Positions 10,014 to 16,459 of a stretch of DNA of 36,508 bases are shown here, one piece after another (position 1 is the first letter of the stretch; the number at the start of each line of letters is the position of its first letter). A program made the position numbers and the translations under genes. Source of the DNA: Mesorhizobium kowhaii (lineage in GTDB: Bacteria; Pseudomonadota; Alphaproteobacteria; Rhizobiales; Rhizobiaceae); the NCBI RefSeq assembly GCF_003253745.1, contig NZ_MZXV01000009.1, positions 1-36,508 on the forward strand, given 5' to 3'. A model generated the notes under the pieces. It saw only the letters and a list, made by a program, of their open reading frames with translations. It did not search any database and was not told the DNA's origin.

Positions 10014-10235
10014 CTACGAGCTTGCGCTGATCATGCTGGCGGCCCGTTCCGCGATCACCAGGGTCGGCGCCAGCGTATGGCCGGTCGTAATGTCCCGCAT
10101 CACCGCGCATGTGCCGGCCGGGTGGTTATAGCTGTCCACGGTGCGCTTGATGAAACCCCGCAGTTCGGCCTTGCCTGAGGGAGCGACTTGAAGCTCACCA
10201 TCATGCTCATGTGTCACGCTCCTGGTCAGGGTCAT
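10014..10235 (-). pseudogene. GMC-family oxidoreductase C-terminal remnant
   Basis: The 73-codon minus-strand frame retains C-terminal landmarks of GMC oxidoreductases: ELRGFIKRTVDSYNHPAGTC (the HPxGT catalytic-His region) and then TTGHTLAPTLVIAERAASMI, matching the usual SGNTNAPTxMIAERAA end. Between them the ~30 residues that normally contain the VVD...V-x-G-(V/L)...LRVVDAS stretch are missing, and the whole N-terminal FAD domain is absent. So this is a decayed piece with an internal deletion. It lies 42 nt downstream of the methyltransferase of the type III PKS pair and may once have been the third gene of that operon (inference). Confidence 0.7.
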
Positions 10236-10277
10236 TTCGGATCTGGCTGCGCCCCGAGGTAGAACGGTGCCTTCCGC

Positions 10278-10769
10278 TCAAGGAGCAGTGGCAAGGGCCC
10301 TGTTCTCGGCCTTCAACCGAATGATCAGGACCATCGCGTTCAGGACGGAGAAGCCGATCGCATAGGCAGGCAGGCCGAAGGCGAGCGGCAGCGCGGCGAT
10401 CTCGACGGCGACGATGGCGTAGTTCGGGTGATCCAGATAGCGGTAGGGGCCGGTCGCGACGAGCGGAGCGCCGGGCAGGACAATGATGCGCGTCGTCCAA
10501 CGCGTCTTCAGCGTCGCCAGCACCCACAACCGCGCGATCTGCGCCACGGCAAACACCGCGAACCAGAACGCCGCTACCGGCCGCGCCGGCGCAAGCAGCC
10601 ACAGGCCCATCAGCCACGTTGCGTGCAGCGCGACCATGAAAGGATAGTGCTCCGGCGCAACCTCATTCGCGCCCCGAGCCAGAAGCCGTGCCGTGTTACG
10701 CTGGGAATGGACGAGTTCGGCGAGACGCTGCAGCGTCACAAAGCCGAGGAGCGCCATGGAGGTCCACAT
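10278..10769 (-). CDS. Isoprenylcysteine carboxyl methyltransferase (ICMT)-family membrane methyltransferase
   Basis: A 163-residue integral membrane protein with four or five hydrophobic helices. It has the family C-terminal signature: GPYRYLDHPNYAIVAVEI (His-Pro-Asn-Tyr SAM-binding loop) and IRLKAENRAL near the end. Its ATG shares one base with the TGA of the type III polyketide synthase (TGATG, 10767-10771), so the two are coupled. Bacterial pairs of this kind (BpsA/BpsB in Bacillus, SrsA/SrsB in Streptomyces) make and O-methylate alkylpyrones or alkylresorcinols. By analogy this enzyme would methylate the product of the neighbouring synthase in the membrane. Family firm, substrate inferred. 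Confidence 0.85.
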   Translation of the reverse strand: MWTSMALLGFVTLQRLAELVHSQRNTARLLARGANEVAPEHYPFMVALHATWLMGLWLLAPARPVAAFWFAVFAVAQIARLWVLATLKTRWTTRIIVLPGAPLVATGPYRYLDHPNYAIVAVEIAALPLAFGLPAYAIGFSVLNAMVLIIRLKAENRALATAP

Positions 10770-11821
10770 CAGGCCGCCCTTTTCAAGGTGACGCAGCTTG
10801 CCGAGAACCCTGGTCCCATGGCGATCATCGCCGATCGTTCCGGCAGGCCGGCGCGAATGGCTCGGTCGAGCACGAAAAGCACGGTGGGCGAGGACATGTT
10901 GCCGTACTCGGCGAGAACCTGGCGTTCGTCGTTGAGCGTGCCTTGCCCGAGCGCCAGTGCGCCTTCCAGCGCATCGAGCACCTTGGCGCCGCCGGGATGG
11001 CAGATGAAGCGGTCGATGTCGGCCGCGCCCAGACCGTTGCGGGAGAGCATTTCGGCGATGACCGGTCCGATCCGTGAGCGGACGAAATGCGGCAGCGACT
11101 GCGCCAGCACGATGCCCAATCCGGGATCGTCGACCGTCCATCCCATGATGTCGAGCGTATCGGGGAAAAGATGCTGGCCCGTCGATTCCACGCTCGCCAT
11201 GCCGCCTTCGCCGGCCGTGAGGACGCAGGCTGCTGCGCCATCGCCGAACAAGGCCGAAGCGACGAGATTGACATTGGTCGGCTCATCGAGCCGGAAGGCG
11301 AGCGAGCAGAGTTCGATCGCCACCAGGAGGACCCTTGCGCCGGGCCGGCCCGCGGCAAGGCGCGACGCGATGGAGAAGCCGGAAACGCCGCCGGCGCAGC
11401 CGAGGCCGAAGACGGGGACGCGTTCGATGTCCGGGCGGAAACCCATTTCGCCTGCGACGCGAGCTTCAATGCTGGGGGCGGAGAACCCCGTTGACGATAC
11501 CGTGACGACGCTGTCGATGTCCCCGGCCGTGAGCCCAGCCTGCCGGATCGCCCGCGTCGCCGCGTCCACGAACAGCCGGCTCGCGCCCTCGACATAGGCC
11601 CGCATGCGCTCCGCCCAGCCATGCGGCTCGACGAACCATGACAGCGGCTGCACCATATGCCGCTTGCGGATGCCGGAATTGCTGAAAATGGGGGCGAGAC
11701 GCCGATACCCCTTTATCCGGTCGGAGAAGAGGGCCTCGGCCAGGGCGGCGGCGTCCGCTTGCCGGATGACATTGTCCGGCACCGCCAGGCCAAGGCCCGA
11801 AAGATAGACTGTTGCGTTCAA
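10769..11821 (-). CDS. Type III polyketide synthase (chalcone synthase-like)
   Basis: A 350-residue thiolase-fold enzyme with the complete Cys-His-Asn triad: C142 in VFGLGCAGG, H275 in FICHPGGAK and N308 in YGNMSSPT. The FGDGAAA motif and the C-terminal GPGFSA loop are also present. It would condense malonyl-CoA onto an acyl-CoA starter to make alkylpyrones or alkylresorcinols; the starter cannot be read from sequence. The start is TTG at 11821: GGGAG lies 8 nt upstream, and an in-frame TGA 13 nt upstream leaves no earlier start. It is coupled to the ICMT-family methyltransferase downstream. An AraC regulator lies upstream on the same strand. Confidence 0.93.
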   Translation of the reverse strand: MNATVYLSGLGLAVPDNVIRQADAAALAEALFSDRIKGYRRLAPIFSNSGIRKRHMVQPLSWFVEPHGWAERMRAYVEGASRLFVDAATRAIRQAGLTAGDIDSVVTVSSTGFSAPSIEARVAGEMGFRPDIERVPVFGLGCAGGVSGFSIASRLAAGRPGARVLLVAIELCSLAFRLDEPTNVNLVASALFGDGAAACVLTAGEGGMASVESTGQHLFPDTLDIMGWTVDDPGLGIVLAQSLPHFVRSRIGPVIAEMLSRNGLGAADIDRFICHPGGAKVLDALEGALALGQGTLNDERQVLAEYGNMSSPTVLFVLDRAIRAGLPERSAMIAMGPGFSASCVTLKRAA

Positions 11822-11903
11822 GGCCTTGGCTCCCGATCATTGTGGACGACGGGAACACGCCACGCCGGTAGCGAGGGCACCGCCGGCGGTTCTCGATCCG
11901 CAT

Positions 11904-11977
11904 GCGAAGGAGCCTAGATCGCGCGAGGTTGGACGTCGTGAGCCGCAGGCGCACTTTCACCGGTACCGGCGCGCACT
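11904..11977. repeat. Dispersed intergenic repeat, copy A
   Basis: This is a 74-bp copy of the repeat also at 9924-9997 and, more diverged, 8742-8811. It lies between the AraC-regulator gene stop and the type III PKS start. On the minus strand it reads gtgcgcgccggtaccggtga then aagtgcgcctgcggctcacg, and mimics a coding start (MKVRLRLTTSNLARSRLLR). Together the copies suggest a small non-coding dispersed element. Confidence 0.7.
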
Positions 11978-11995
11978 ACCTCTTAGCCAGCGCGA

Positions 11996-13009
11996 TCAGG
12001 TTTCTTCTGAATGGAAGCCTGGGGCGTGACCGAAGCGATGGCGAAATTTTCGTGCGAAATGCGTGTAGTCGCGAAAGCCGCAGGCGTAGGCGATTTCGCT
12101 GAGAGGCTGGCTTGTTCGCAGTGACGCCCGGCGCTGCACCAGGCGCTCGGCGTGATCCAGACGAAGCGCAAATATCAGTTCACTGCAGGTTGAACCGCGC
12201 TCCGTGAAGAGCTTCTGAAGATAGCGCAGCGATATCCCCATTTCCGCCGCCACCTCGTTGGGACCGAAATCCGGATCGGCAAAGCCGTCTCTGACGATGC
12301 CCTGGATACGCCTGAACAGCGTGTCCGAATGACGTGAACCGGACGACGGCTCGGACGGTGCGAACAGCGCGCCGACGAGATCGTAAACCGCCAGCTGCAT
12401 GTAGGAATCGGCGGGCGACGAGGCTGATCCTTCGGTTTGCGCGGCATCCCGGATAAGATCGAAGAGCAGACGCCCGGCGGACGTTCCGCCAGGCCGGTAG
12501 TGCCCAGCCTGTGGCTCGAATCCAAGATGAGACACCAGTGACTCGCGTGGCAAATCGAGAGTCGTCACGGTGATCCCTGCCTCGTTCCCATTGTTGGTGA
12601 AGTATGTCGCGGGCCGGGCCGCATCGACGAATGCGACATCGCCCACGGCAAGTTGCAAGGCTTGGTCGTTGTGGGTTATCGCCGACTGGCCAGCGACCTG
12701 AAAGAAAACGAAGTAATGGTCCACGCTGTCGCGGCGAGCATCCTGGTGGGTCCGCTCGATCCGCTCAGCGTTGCAACCTAGGTTCAGCCCCGTGAACCCG
12801 CAGACGCTCAAAGGGCGCACCCAACCGGTAAAGGCGTCGGGTTCGGTACCTTCCGGGTTATACCCCCCGCACAGGGCGCGGAGCGTGTCTCTCCACGCCT
12901 CGAAATTCAGTTGTGGCGATCCGACAAAATTGTCGCTCTGAAGCATCGTGGCGTCCAATCCAAATGGCTGGTTTTGAAAGACTCGTGTTGAAGCCGCCCA
13001 GTGGTCCAT
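11996..13009 (-). CDS. AraC-family transcriptional regulator
   Basis: A 337-residue protein. The N-terminal ~200 residues are a cupin-like sensing domain of the AraC_binding_2 type (HYFVFFQVAGQSAITHNDQ, VGDVAFVDAARPATYF). The last ~100 residues carry two helix-turn-helix units: EVAAEMGISLRYLQKLF and the AraC signature around IAYACGFRDYTHFARKFRHR. It lies upstream, in the same direction, of the type III PKS pair, and downstream of an alpha/beta hydrolase gene it may also control. The ligand is unknown. A second ATG at 12946 is possible, but the longer form keeps the usual N-terminus. Confidence 0.88.
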   Translation of the reverse strand: MDHWAASTRVFQNQPFGLDATMLQSDNFVGSPQLNFEAWRDTLRALCGGYNPEGTEPDAFTGWVRPLSVCGFTGLNLGCNAERIERTHQDARRDSVDHYFVFFQVAGQSAITHNDQALQLAVGDVAFVDAARPATYFTNNGNEAGITVTTLDLPRESLVSHLGFEPQAGHYRPGGTSAGRLLFDLIRDAAQTEGSASSPADSYMQLAVYDLVGALFAPSEPSSGSRHSDTLFRRIQGIVRDGFADPDFGPNEVAAEMGISLRYLQKLFTERGSTCSELIFALRLDHAERLVQRRASLRTSQPLSEIAYACGFRDYTHFARKFRHRFGHAPGFHSEET

Positions 13010-13183
13010 CTGGTACCGCCAACGGAATCTTCTAGCGGTTCAATCCCGTGGCGCGACCAGAGGCCGCAGCGTCCAGCCGTCGGCTGGCAGCCAATCTCCG
13101 TCCGGTCCTTTGCGGCAGGGCATTCGATCGAGCTGACCGTGAGCCGGCTGGTTTCCATGCCGTCCCTGACTCAGCCAACTTCG

Positions 13184-13960
13184 CTAGCTGAGCTGCCCGG
13201 CGGCTTGCGAGATGAGCTGGGCGATCTCGTGCGGGTGAGAGATCAGCGACAAATGGCTTGCCTTCACCTCGATGGTCTTTGCGTTCATGCGCTTTGCCAT
13301 GAAGCGCTCGAGATCCGGGTTGATCGTGCGATCCTCGGTCGAGACCGCATACCAGCTTGGCTTCGAGCGCCAGGCCGCTTGCGTTGTCTTTCCGGTGAAA
13401 AGCTTGTCCGAGATCGGCCCCTGGACGGCATAGAGGATGCGCGCCTTCTCGTGAGGAATACCGCCGGCGAAATCCCGCAGGAAAGCCTCTTCGCTGAGCT
13501 TGCCGTAGCCTGCGGACCAGACAAGGCCGGCGGAGGCGGGCGGCGCCGCAAAAGTCTTGGCGAGCGCCGTGTAGTCTTCGCCCGCATCCGGAGCGCGCGC
13601 CGCGACATAGACGAGCGAGGAGACCTTTGGATCCATCCCTGCCTCGGTGACGATCATGCCGGCAAAGGAGTGTCCGACAAGTATTGTCGGTCCATCCTGT
13701 AGCGCGATCGCACGGCGCGTTGCCTCGACGCCCGCCTCCAGCGTGGTCAGCGGATGCTGGACGACGGTTGCCTTGAAGCCGGCCTGCTGCAGGATGCCGA
13801 CCACTTCCGACCAGCACGAGCCATCCGCATAGGCGCCATGGACCAGGACGACATTGCGAGCCTTGGGGGCCGTCTGCGCTCGCGTCTTGTCGGAGCCGGC
13901 CAGTAGGCTCGTCGCCACCCCGGCGACAAGTGCGGTGGAGAAAGTACGCCGATTTATCAT
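13184..13960 (-). CDS. Secreted alpha/beta hydrolase
   Basis: A 258-residue protein. The N-terminus NRRTFSTALVAGVATSLLAG resembles a twin-arginine signal with Arg-Arg, so export by Tat is possible. The alpha/beta-hydrolase core has the oxyanion segment VLVHGAYADGSCW, nucleophile Ser98 in GHSFAG and a C-terminal KASHLSLISHP that supplies the catalytic His. The best match from memory is the small esterase/acyltransferase-like group often annotated simply as alpha/beta hydrolase; the substrate is unknown. AAGGAA 10 nt upstream supports the start at 13960. It is followed (174 nt) by the AraC regulator gene on the same strand. Confidence 0.85.
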   Translation of the reverse strand: MINRRTFSTALVAGVATSLLAGSDKTRAQTAPKARNVVLVHGAYADGSCWSEVVGILQQAGFKATVVQHPLTTLEAGVEATRRAIALQDGPTILVGHSFAGMIVTEAGMDPKVSSLVYVAARAPDAGEDYTALAKTFAAPPASAGLVWSAGYGKLSEEAFLRDFAGGIPHEKARILYAVQGPISDKLFTGKTTQAAWRSKPSWYAVSTEDRTINPDLERFMAKRMNAKTIEVKASHLSLISHPHEIAQLISQAAGQLS

Positions 13961-14320
13961 GATCGTGGATTCCTTGGGAGGTTGGCAGATGGGGATCTAA
14001 TTCGCGCCGAAACTTCGGCCGAGACGAGCCGCAAGCGCTTTGCGCGGCGCTCACATCCTGCCTTCGCAGCCCACCGAGCCTTCGTTACAGCCGTCACCGC
14101 TTCGTGATCGCCTGCCACGGGCTGCGTCCTTCAGGATGCATTTTTTCCCCTGCGTCTTGCGGCGGTTGGGCTGGAGCGGCCCGGCACCCCTTGTTGGGAT
14201 GTCTAGGACACCGGGCCTAACCGACAGATGCTTGTGAGGACATGCCGCCGGCTGGAAGATTTATGCGCTTCTGCTAATATAAAGTGAAGCATGCGGATGG
14301 AGGAACGCGGAGGTCTGGCG
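13961..14320. other. 360-bp intergenic region between divergent genes
   Basis: The region separates the minus-strand hydrolase from a plus-strand small gene, so it should hold two promoters. It has no convincing reading frame. A TAATAT just upstream of the plus-strand gene (about 14274-14279) could be a -10 element, but I see no good -35 at the right distance. TGTCTAGGACA near 14200 is a short dyad of no known meaning. Confidence 0.4.
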
Positions 14321-14647
14321 ATGACCGACAAACCGGTGAGGACCTACGTCGTGAGCGTGTTCGAGAAGCCTCACTGGCGTACCGTTTTGACGACGAAGGA
14401 CAAGGCGAAGGCTTTTGATCTCGCCAAGGAGATCGGAGACAAGGTGCGGATCGAAGAGATCACACCCAAAGAAGCGAAAACTGAAGATGGCCGGCGCCTG
14501 TTGGGCGGGGGGCCTGGTTGGGGTAAAGGCGCCGGCCAGGCGGAACAGGTCCGCCACCCGAAGAACCTAGCAGACGGGCCGCTGGCGCCTATGGTGTTAT
14601 CGCGGAAGCAGAGCCGAGCACTGGTGCCCCCGCAATTCCTCGACTGA
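14321..14647 (+). CDS. Small hypothetical protein
   Basis: A 108-residue protein, charged and without a signal peptide or membrane segment. The N-terminal half (TYVVSVFEKPHWRTVLTT, then KAKAFDLAKEIGDKVRIEEI) looks like a compact alpha/beta domain. The C-terminal half is Gly-rich (LLGGGPGWGKGAG) and probably disordered. The start is set by GGAGG at 14309-14313, 7 nt before the ATG; an ATG at 14291 lies upstream of that site. It is convergent with the Crp/Fnr gene, 39 nt apart. I do not recognise the family. Confidence 0.6.
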   Translation: MTDKPVRTYVVSVFEKPHWRTVLTTKDKAKAFDLAKEIGDKVRIEEITPKEAKTEDGRRLLGGGPGWGKGAGQAEQVRHPKNLADGPLAPMVLSRKQSRALVPPQFLD

Positions 14648-14686
14648 AGAACTTCGGGGGCCTTGGAATCGTGTGCCGATAACGCC

Positions 14687-15406
14687 TTAACTTTCGATAT
14701 ATTCGTGCTCGAATCCAGCAAACTTCGCCAGGCCCGGTTGATCGAGCACGCGAACATGGCCTTGGCGAAATTCGAGAAACTTGCGCTCGCGCAGTTCCCG
14801 CAGCATTCGATTGATATGAATCGGAGTGAGGCCGAGAGCGTCCGCGAGATCGTACTGGGTGAGAGGGCATTCATAGCTGTTGCGGGTGACAGAACCGATT
14901 CGTTCCAGACGCGCCCTCAGTTCGAGGAAGAGATGCGCTGTGCGCGCCAAGGCGCTGCGTCGTCCTACATTGGTGAGATGTTGAGCCATAACCGCTCCGT
15001 TGTGCACGAGGGTTTCGAGAACAAGGGAGAAGAGATGGGGCGACTGCATGGCAGCAAGGGTAAATGTCTTGGTCGAAGCCACCAACACCGAAAGTTCGGT
15101 TTGAGCCACAAACGTTTGAAGAGCACTGCCCGAATACGACTGAGGCAGGACGATATCGCCTCTCAGTGCAAAATCCAGAATTTGTCGCTGCCCGCCCGCG
15201 AGTTCATGAGAAATGCACCCCCAGCCCGACTCGACGATGAACATGCGATCGCTGTCCTCGCCCTGATTGACGATGACCGTCTCCGCCAGATAGCGCTTCG
15301 GCGTGAATCCCAGTGTCTTGATAAGCGCCGTATCGTCGTCGTTGAGTCCGACATACGATGGACGATTTTCATTTCCGCGCATAAATGGATTTGAAGCGTA
15401 CGTCAT
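14687..15406 (-). CDS. Crp/Fnr-family transcriptional regulator
   Basis: A 239-residue protein with an N-terminal cyclic-nucleotide-binding-like beta-roll (VIVNQGEDSDRMFIVESGWG, GGQRQILDFALRGDIV). A dimer helix follows, then a C-terminal winged helix (LTQYDLADALGLTPIHINRMLRELRE). No N-terminal Cys cluster for an Fe-S centre is present, so it is not a classical oxygen-sensing Fnr. Such proteins are common in rhizobia, with unknown ligands. A perfect 16-bp palindrome 58 nt upstream of its start is a candidate autoregulatory site. The start at 15406 has only a weak ribosome-binding site. Confidence 0.88.
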   Translation of the reverse strand: MTYASNPFMRGNENRPSYVGLNDDDTALIKTLGFTPKRYLAETVIVNQGEDSDRMFIVESGWGCISHELAGGQRQILDFALRGDIVLPQSYSGSALQTFVAQTELSVLVASTKTFTLAAMQSPHLFSLVLETLVHNGAVMAQHLTNVGRRSALARTAHLFLELRARLERIGSVTRNSYECPLTQYDLADALGLTPIHINRMLRELRERKFLEFRQGHVRVLDQPGLAKFAGFEHEYIES

Positions 15407-15463
15407 CTACAGCCAACCCCGCCCAATATATCTACCCCAAACTACCTCCCTCGGATAGAATGT

Positions 15464-15479
15464 ACATCAAATTTGATGT
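15464..15479. promoter_or_regulatory. Perfect 16-bp palindrome upstream of the Crp/Fnr gene
   Basis: ACATCAAATTTGATGT is its own reverse complement. It lies 57 nt before the start codon of the Crp/Fnr gene. Size and dyad symmetry suit a dimeric regulator. It is not the canonical Crp (TGTGA-N6-TCACA) or Fnr (TTGAT-N4-ATCAA) site, though it holds the half-sites ATCAA and TTGAT in swapped order. Confidence 0.5.
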
Positions 15480-15601
15480 GATGAGTATCCGTTCAATTGC
15501 AACTATCGATTGGTGTGGCGACGGCACTTTTCGTTGAAAATGTACACAGGTTCCACCGGCTCGCCGACGGCACGATTCGAAATCGGCGCAGGGCGGCACG
15601 G

Positions 15602-15883
15602 CTAGGTTTTATTTCTCTTGAAATTTTCCCGCATGGACTCAACTATTTCGCTGGCTATGAGACAGCTGCGATTGTCCACTTGCTCGGCGGCATTTCGTAA
15701 CGTCGTCGACGCGTCCTTGAGCAATCCTCTGATCTCTGCTGCTGACAACAGCTCGGATGCTTCGAGTTCCAGCAGAACGGATTCACTCACGTGCAGCGCA
15801 GCAAGCGCCACCGCTCTCGGCCTGGTAGCAAGCAGTTTTAGGAGATCACCGCTGGGCCTGGCACGCGCTTTTTTTTTTGCCAT
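15602..15883 (-). CDS. Small hypothetical protein with an A10 tract after its start codon
   Basis: A 93-residue, mostly helical protein. The basic N-terminus (MAKKKARARPSG) is followed by an amphipathic, Leu/Ala/Glu-rich helical body. Family not recognised. Codons 2-5 contain ten consecutive A (plus-strand T10 at 15869-15878), a site where polymerase or ribosome slippage could switch the frame. There is no strong ribosome-binding site upstream, so the gene call is moderate. Confidence 0.5.
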   Translation of the reverse strand: MAKKKARARPSGDLLKLLATRPRAVALAALHVSESVLLELEASELLSAAEIRGLLKDASTTLRNAAEQVDNRSCLIASEIVESMRENFKRNKT

Positions 15884-16334
15884 AATTGCGTCTCAACCGT
15901 TCGGACAAGAGGGTTCATAGGCTCAAAATCACAACGCCTCGACGAGGTAGCCGCAGTTCCAAGATCGGAAGAGGTCGTTCAATGCCTCTCTCTTAGGCAT
16001 ATCCTATGAGCATACTATCCCGGTTTGCGGCCGCGACACAGAGGCAAGGGATACCGAATTCGCCGTAGCTACTACCACCTCGGGGCTACCCGCACTCACG
16101 GTGGGCGAGCGAGGCGAATTGCTTTGAACCGTGGGCCCAGAACTTCTGGCACCTGCAGCAGACTCACGGCGGCCGCCAGGACGAAAGCGACCGTTGCCGG
16201 CGCGCACGGTCAAGGCCGTGCCCTGGCGGCCATGAGCCGACTTTTGCGGCCCCTCGTCAAACTTTGGTGGAGATGATCAAAGCGTCGCCAACCACGAATT
16301 CGGCACGGAACATCGTATCCCAGGATCGGCGCAT
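15884..16334. other. Intergenic stretch with no convincing gene
   Basis: No frame here has protein-like composition over a useful length. On the minus strand, about 16105-16205, a short run reads TVAFVLAAAVSLLQVPEVLG before a stop. It resembles the last membrane helix of a transporter and could be a gene remnant, but it is too short to call. Confidence 0.35.
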
Positions 16335-16458
16335 TAGAGCAATTCCAGGAAAAGTGTGAAACGGTTTTCCCGGGAAAAGCGCGTAGCGCTTTCCCTTAGG
16401 GAATTGCGTCAAACAAAGAGATAGAGCGGTTCGCCGTTTCCGTGAAACGGTGAACCGC
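16335..16458. repeat. Composite rhizobial dispersed repeat
   Basis: It begins tagagcaattccaggaaaag and ends in the hairpin described separately. It contains a second inverted repeat, GGGAAAAGCGC (16372-16382) with GCGCTTTCCC (16386-16395), and the tract caaacaaagagatagagcgg. I recognise this sequence type as an abundant intergenic element of Mesorhizobium-like genomes (from memory, no search). It ends one base before the stop codon of the GMP-AGE gene. Confidence 0.65.
16426..16458 (-). terminator. Terminator of the GMP-AGE operon, part of the dispersed repeat
   Basis: The arms GCGGTTCGCCGTTTC (16426-16440) and GAAACGGTGAACCGC (16444-16458) pair over 15 bp with one mismatch and a 3-nt loop. 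On the minus strand they are followed by a T-rich tail (tctatctctttgtttg). It sits one base beyond the stop codon at 16460-16462. This is a good intrinsic terminator supplied by a repeat element. Confidence 0.75.
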
Positions 16459-16459
16459 A

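Noticed and set aside
14155..14220. Possible regulatory dyad TGTCTAGGACA
   Set aside because: Only 4-bp arms; expected by chance in a window of this size.
15497..15700. Plus-strand 67-codon frame between the Crp/Fnr gene and the small minus-strand gene
   Set aside because: It runs into the opposite-strand gene and has no ribosome-binding site; probably a shadow.
16004..16276. Overlapping 69- and 83-codon frames on opposite strands
   Set aside because: Ser/Arg-rich translations without domain-like pattern or ribosome-binding sites.
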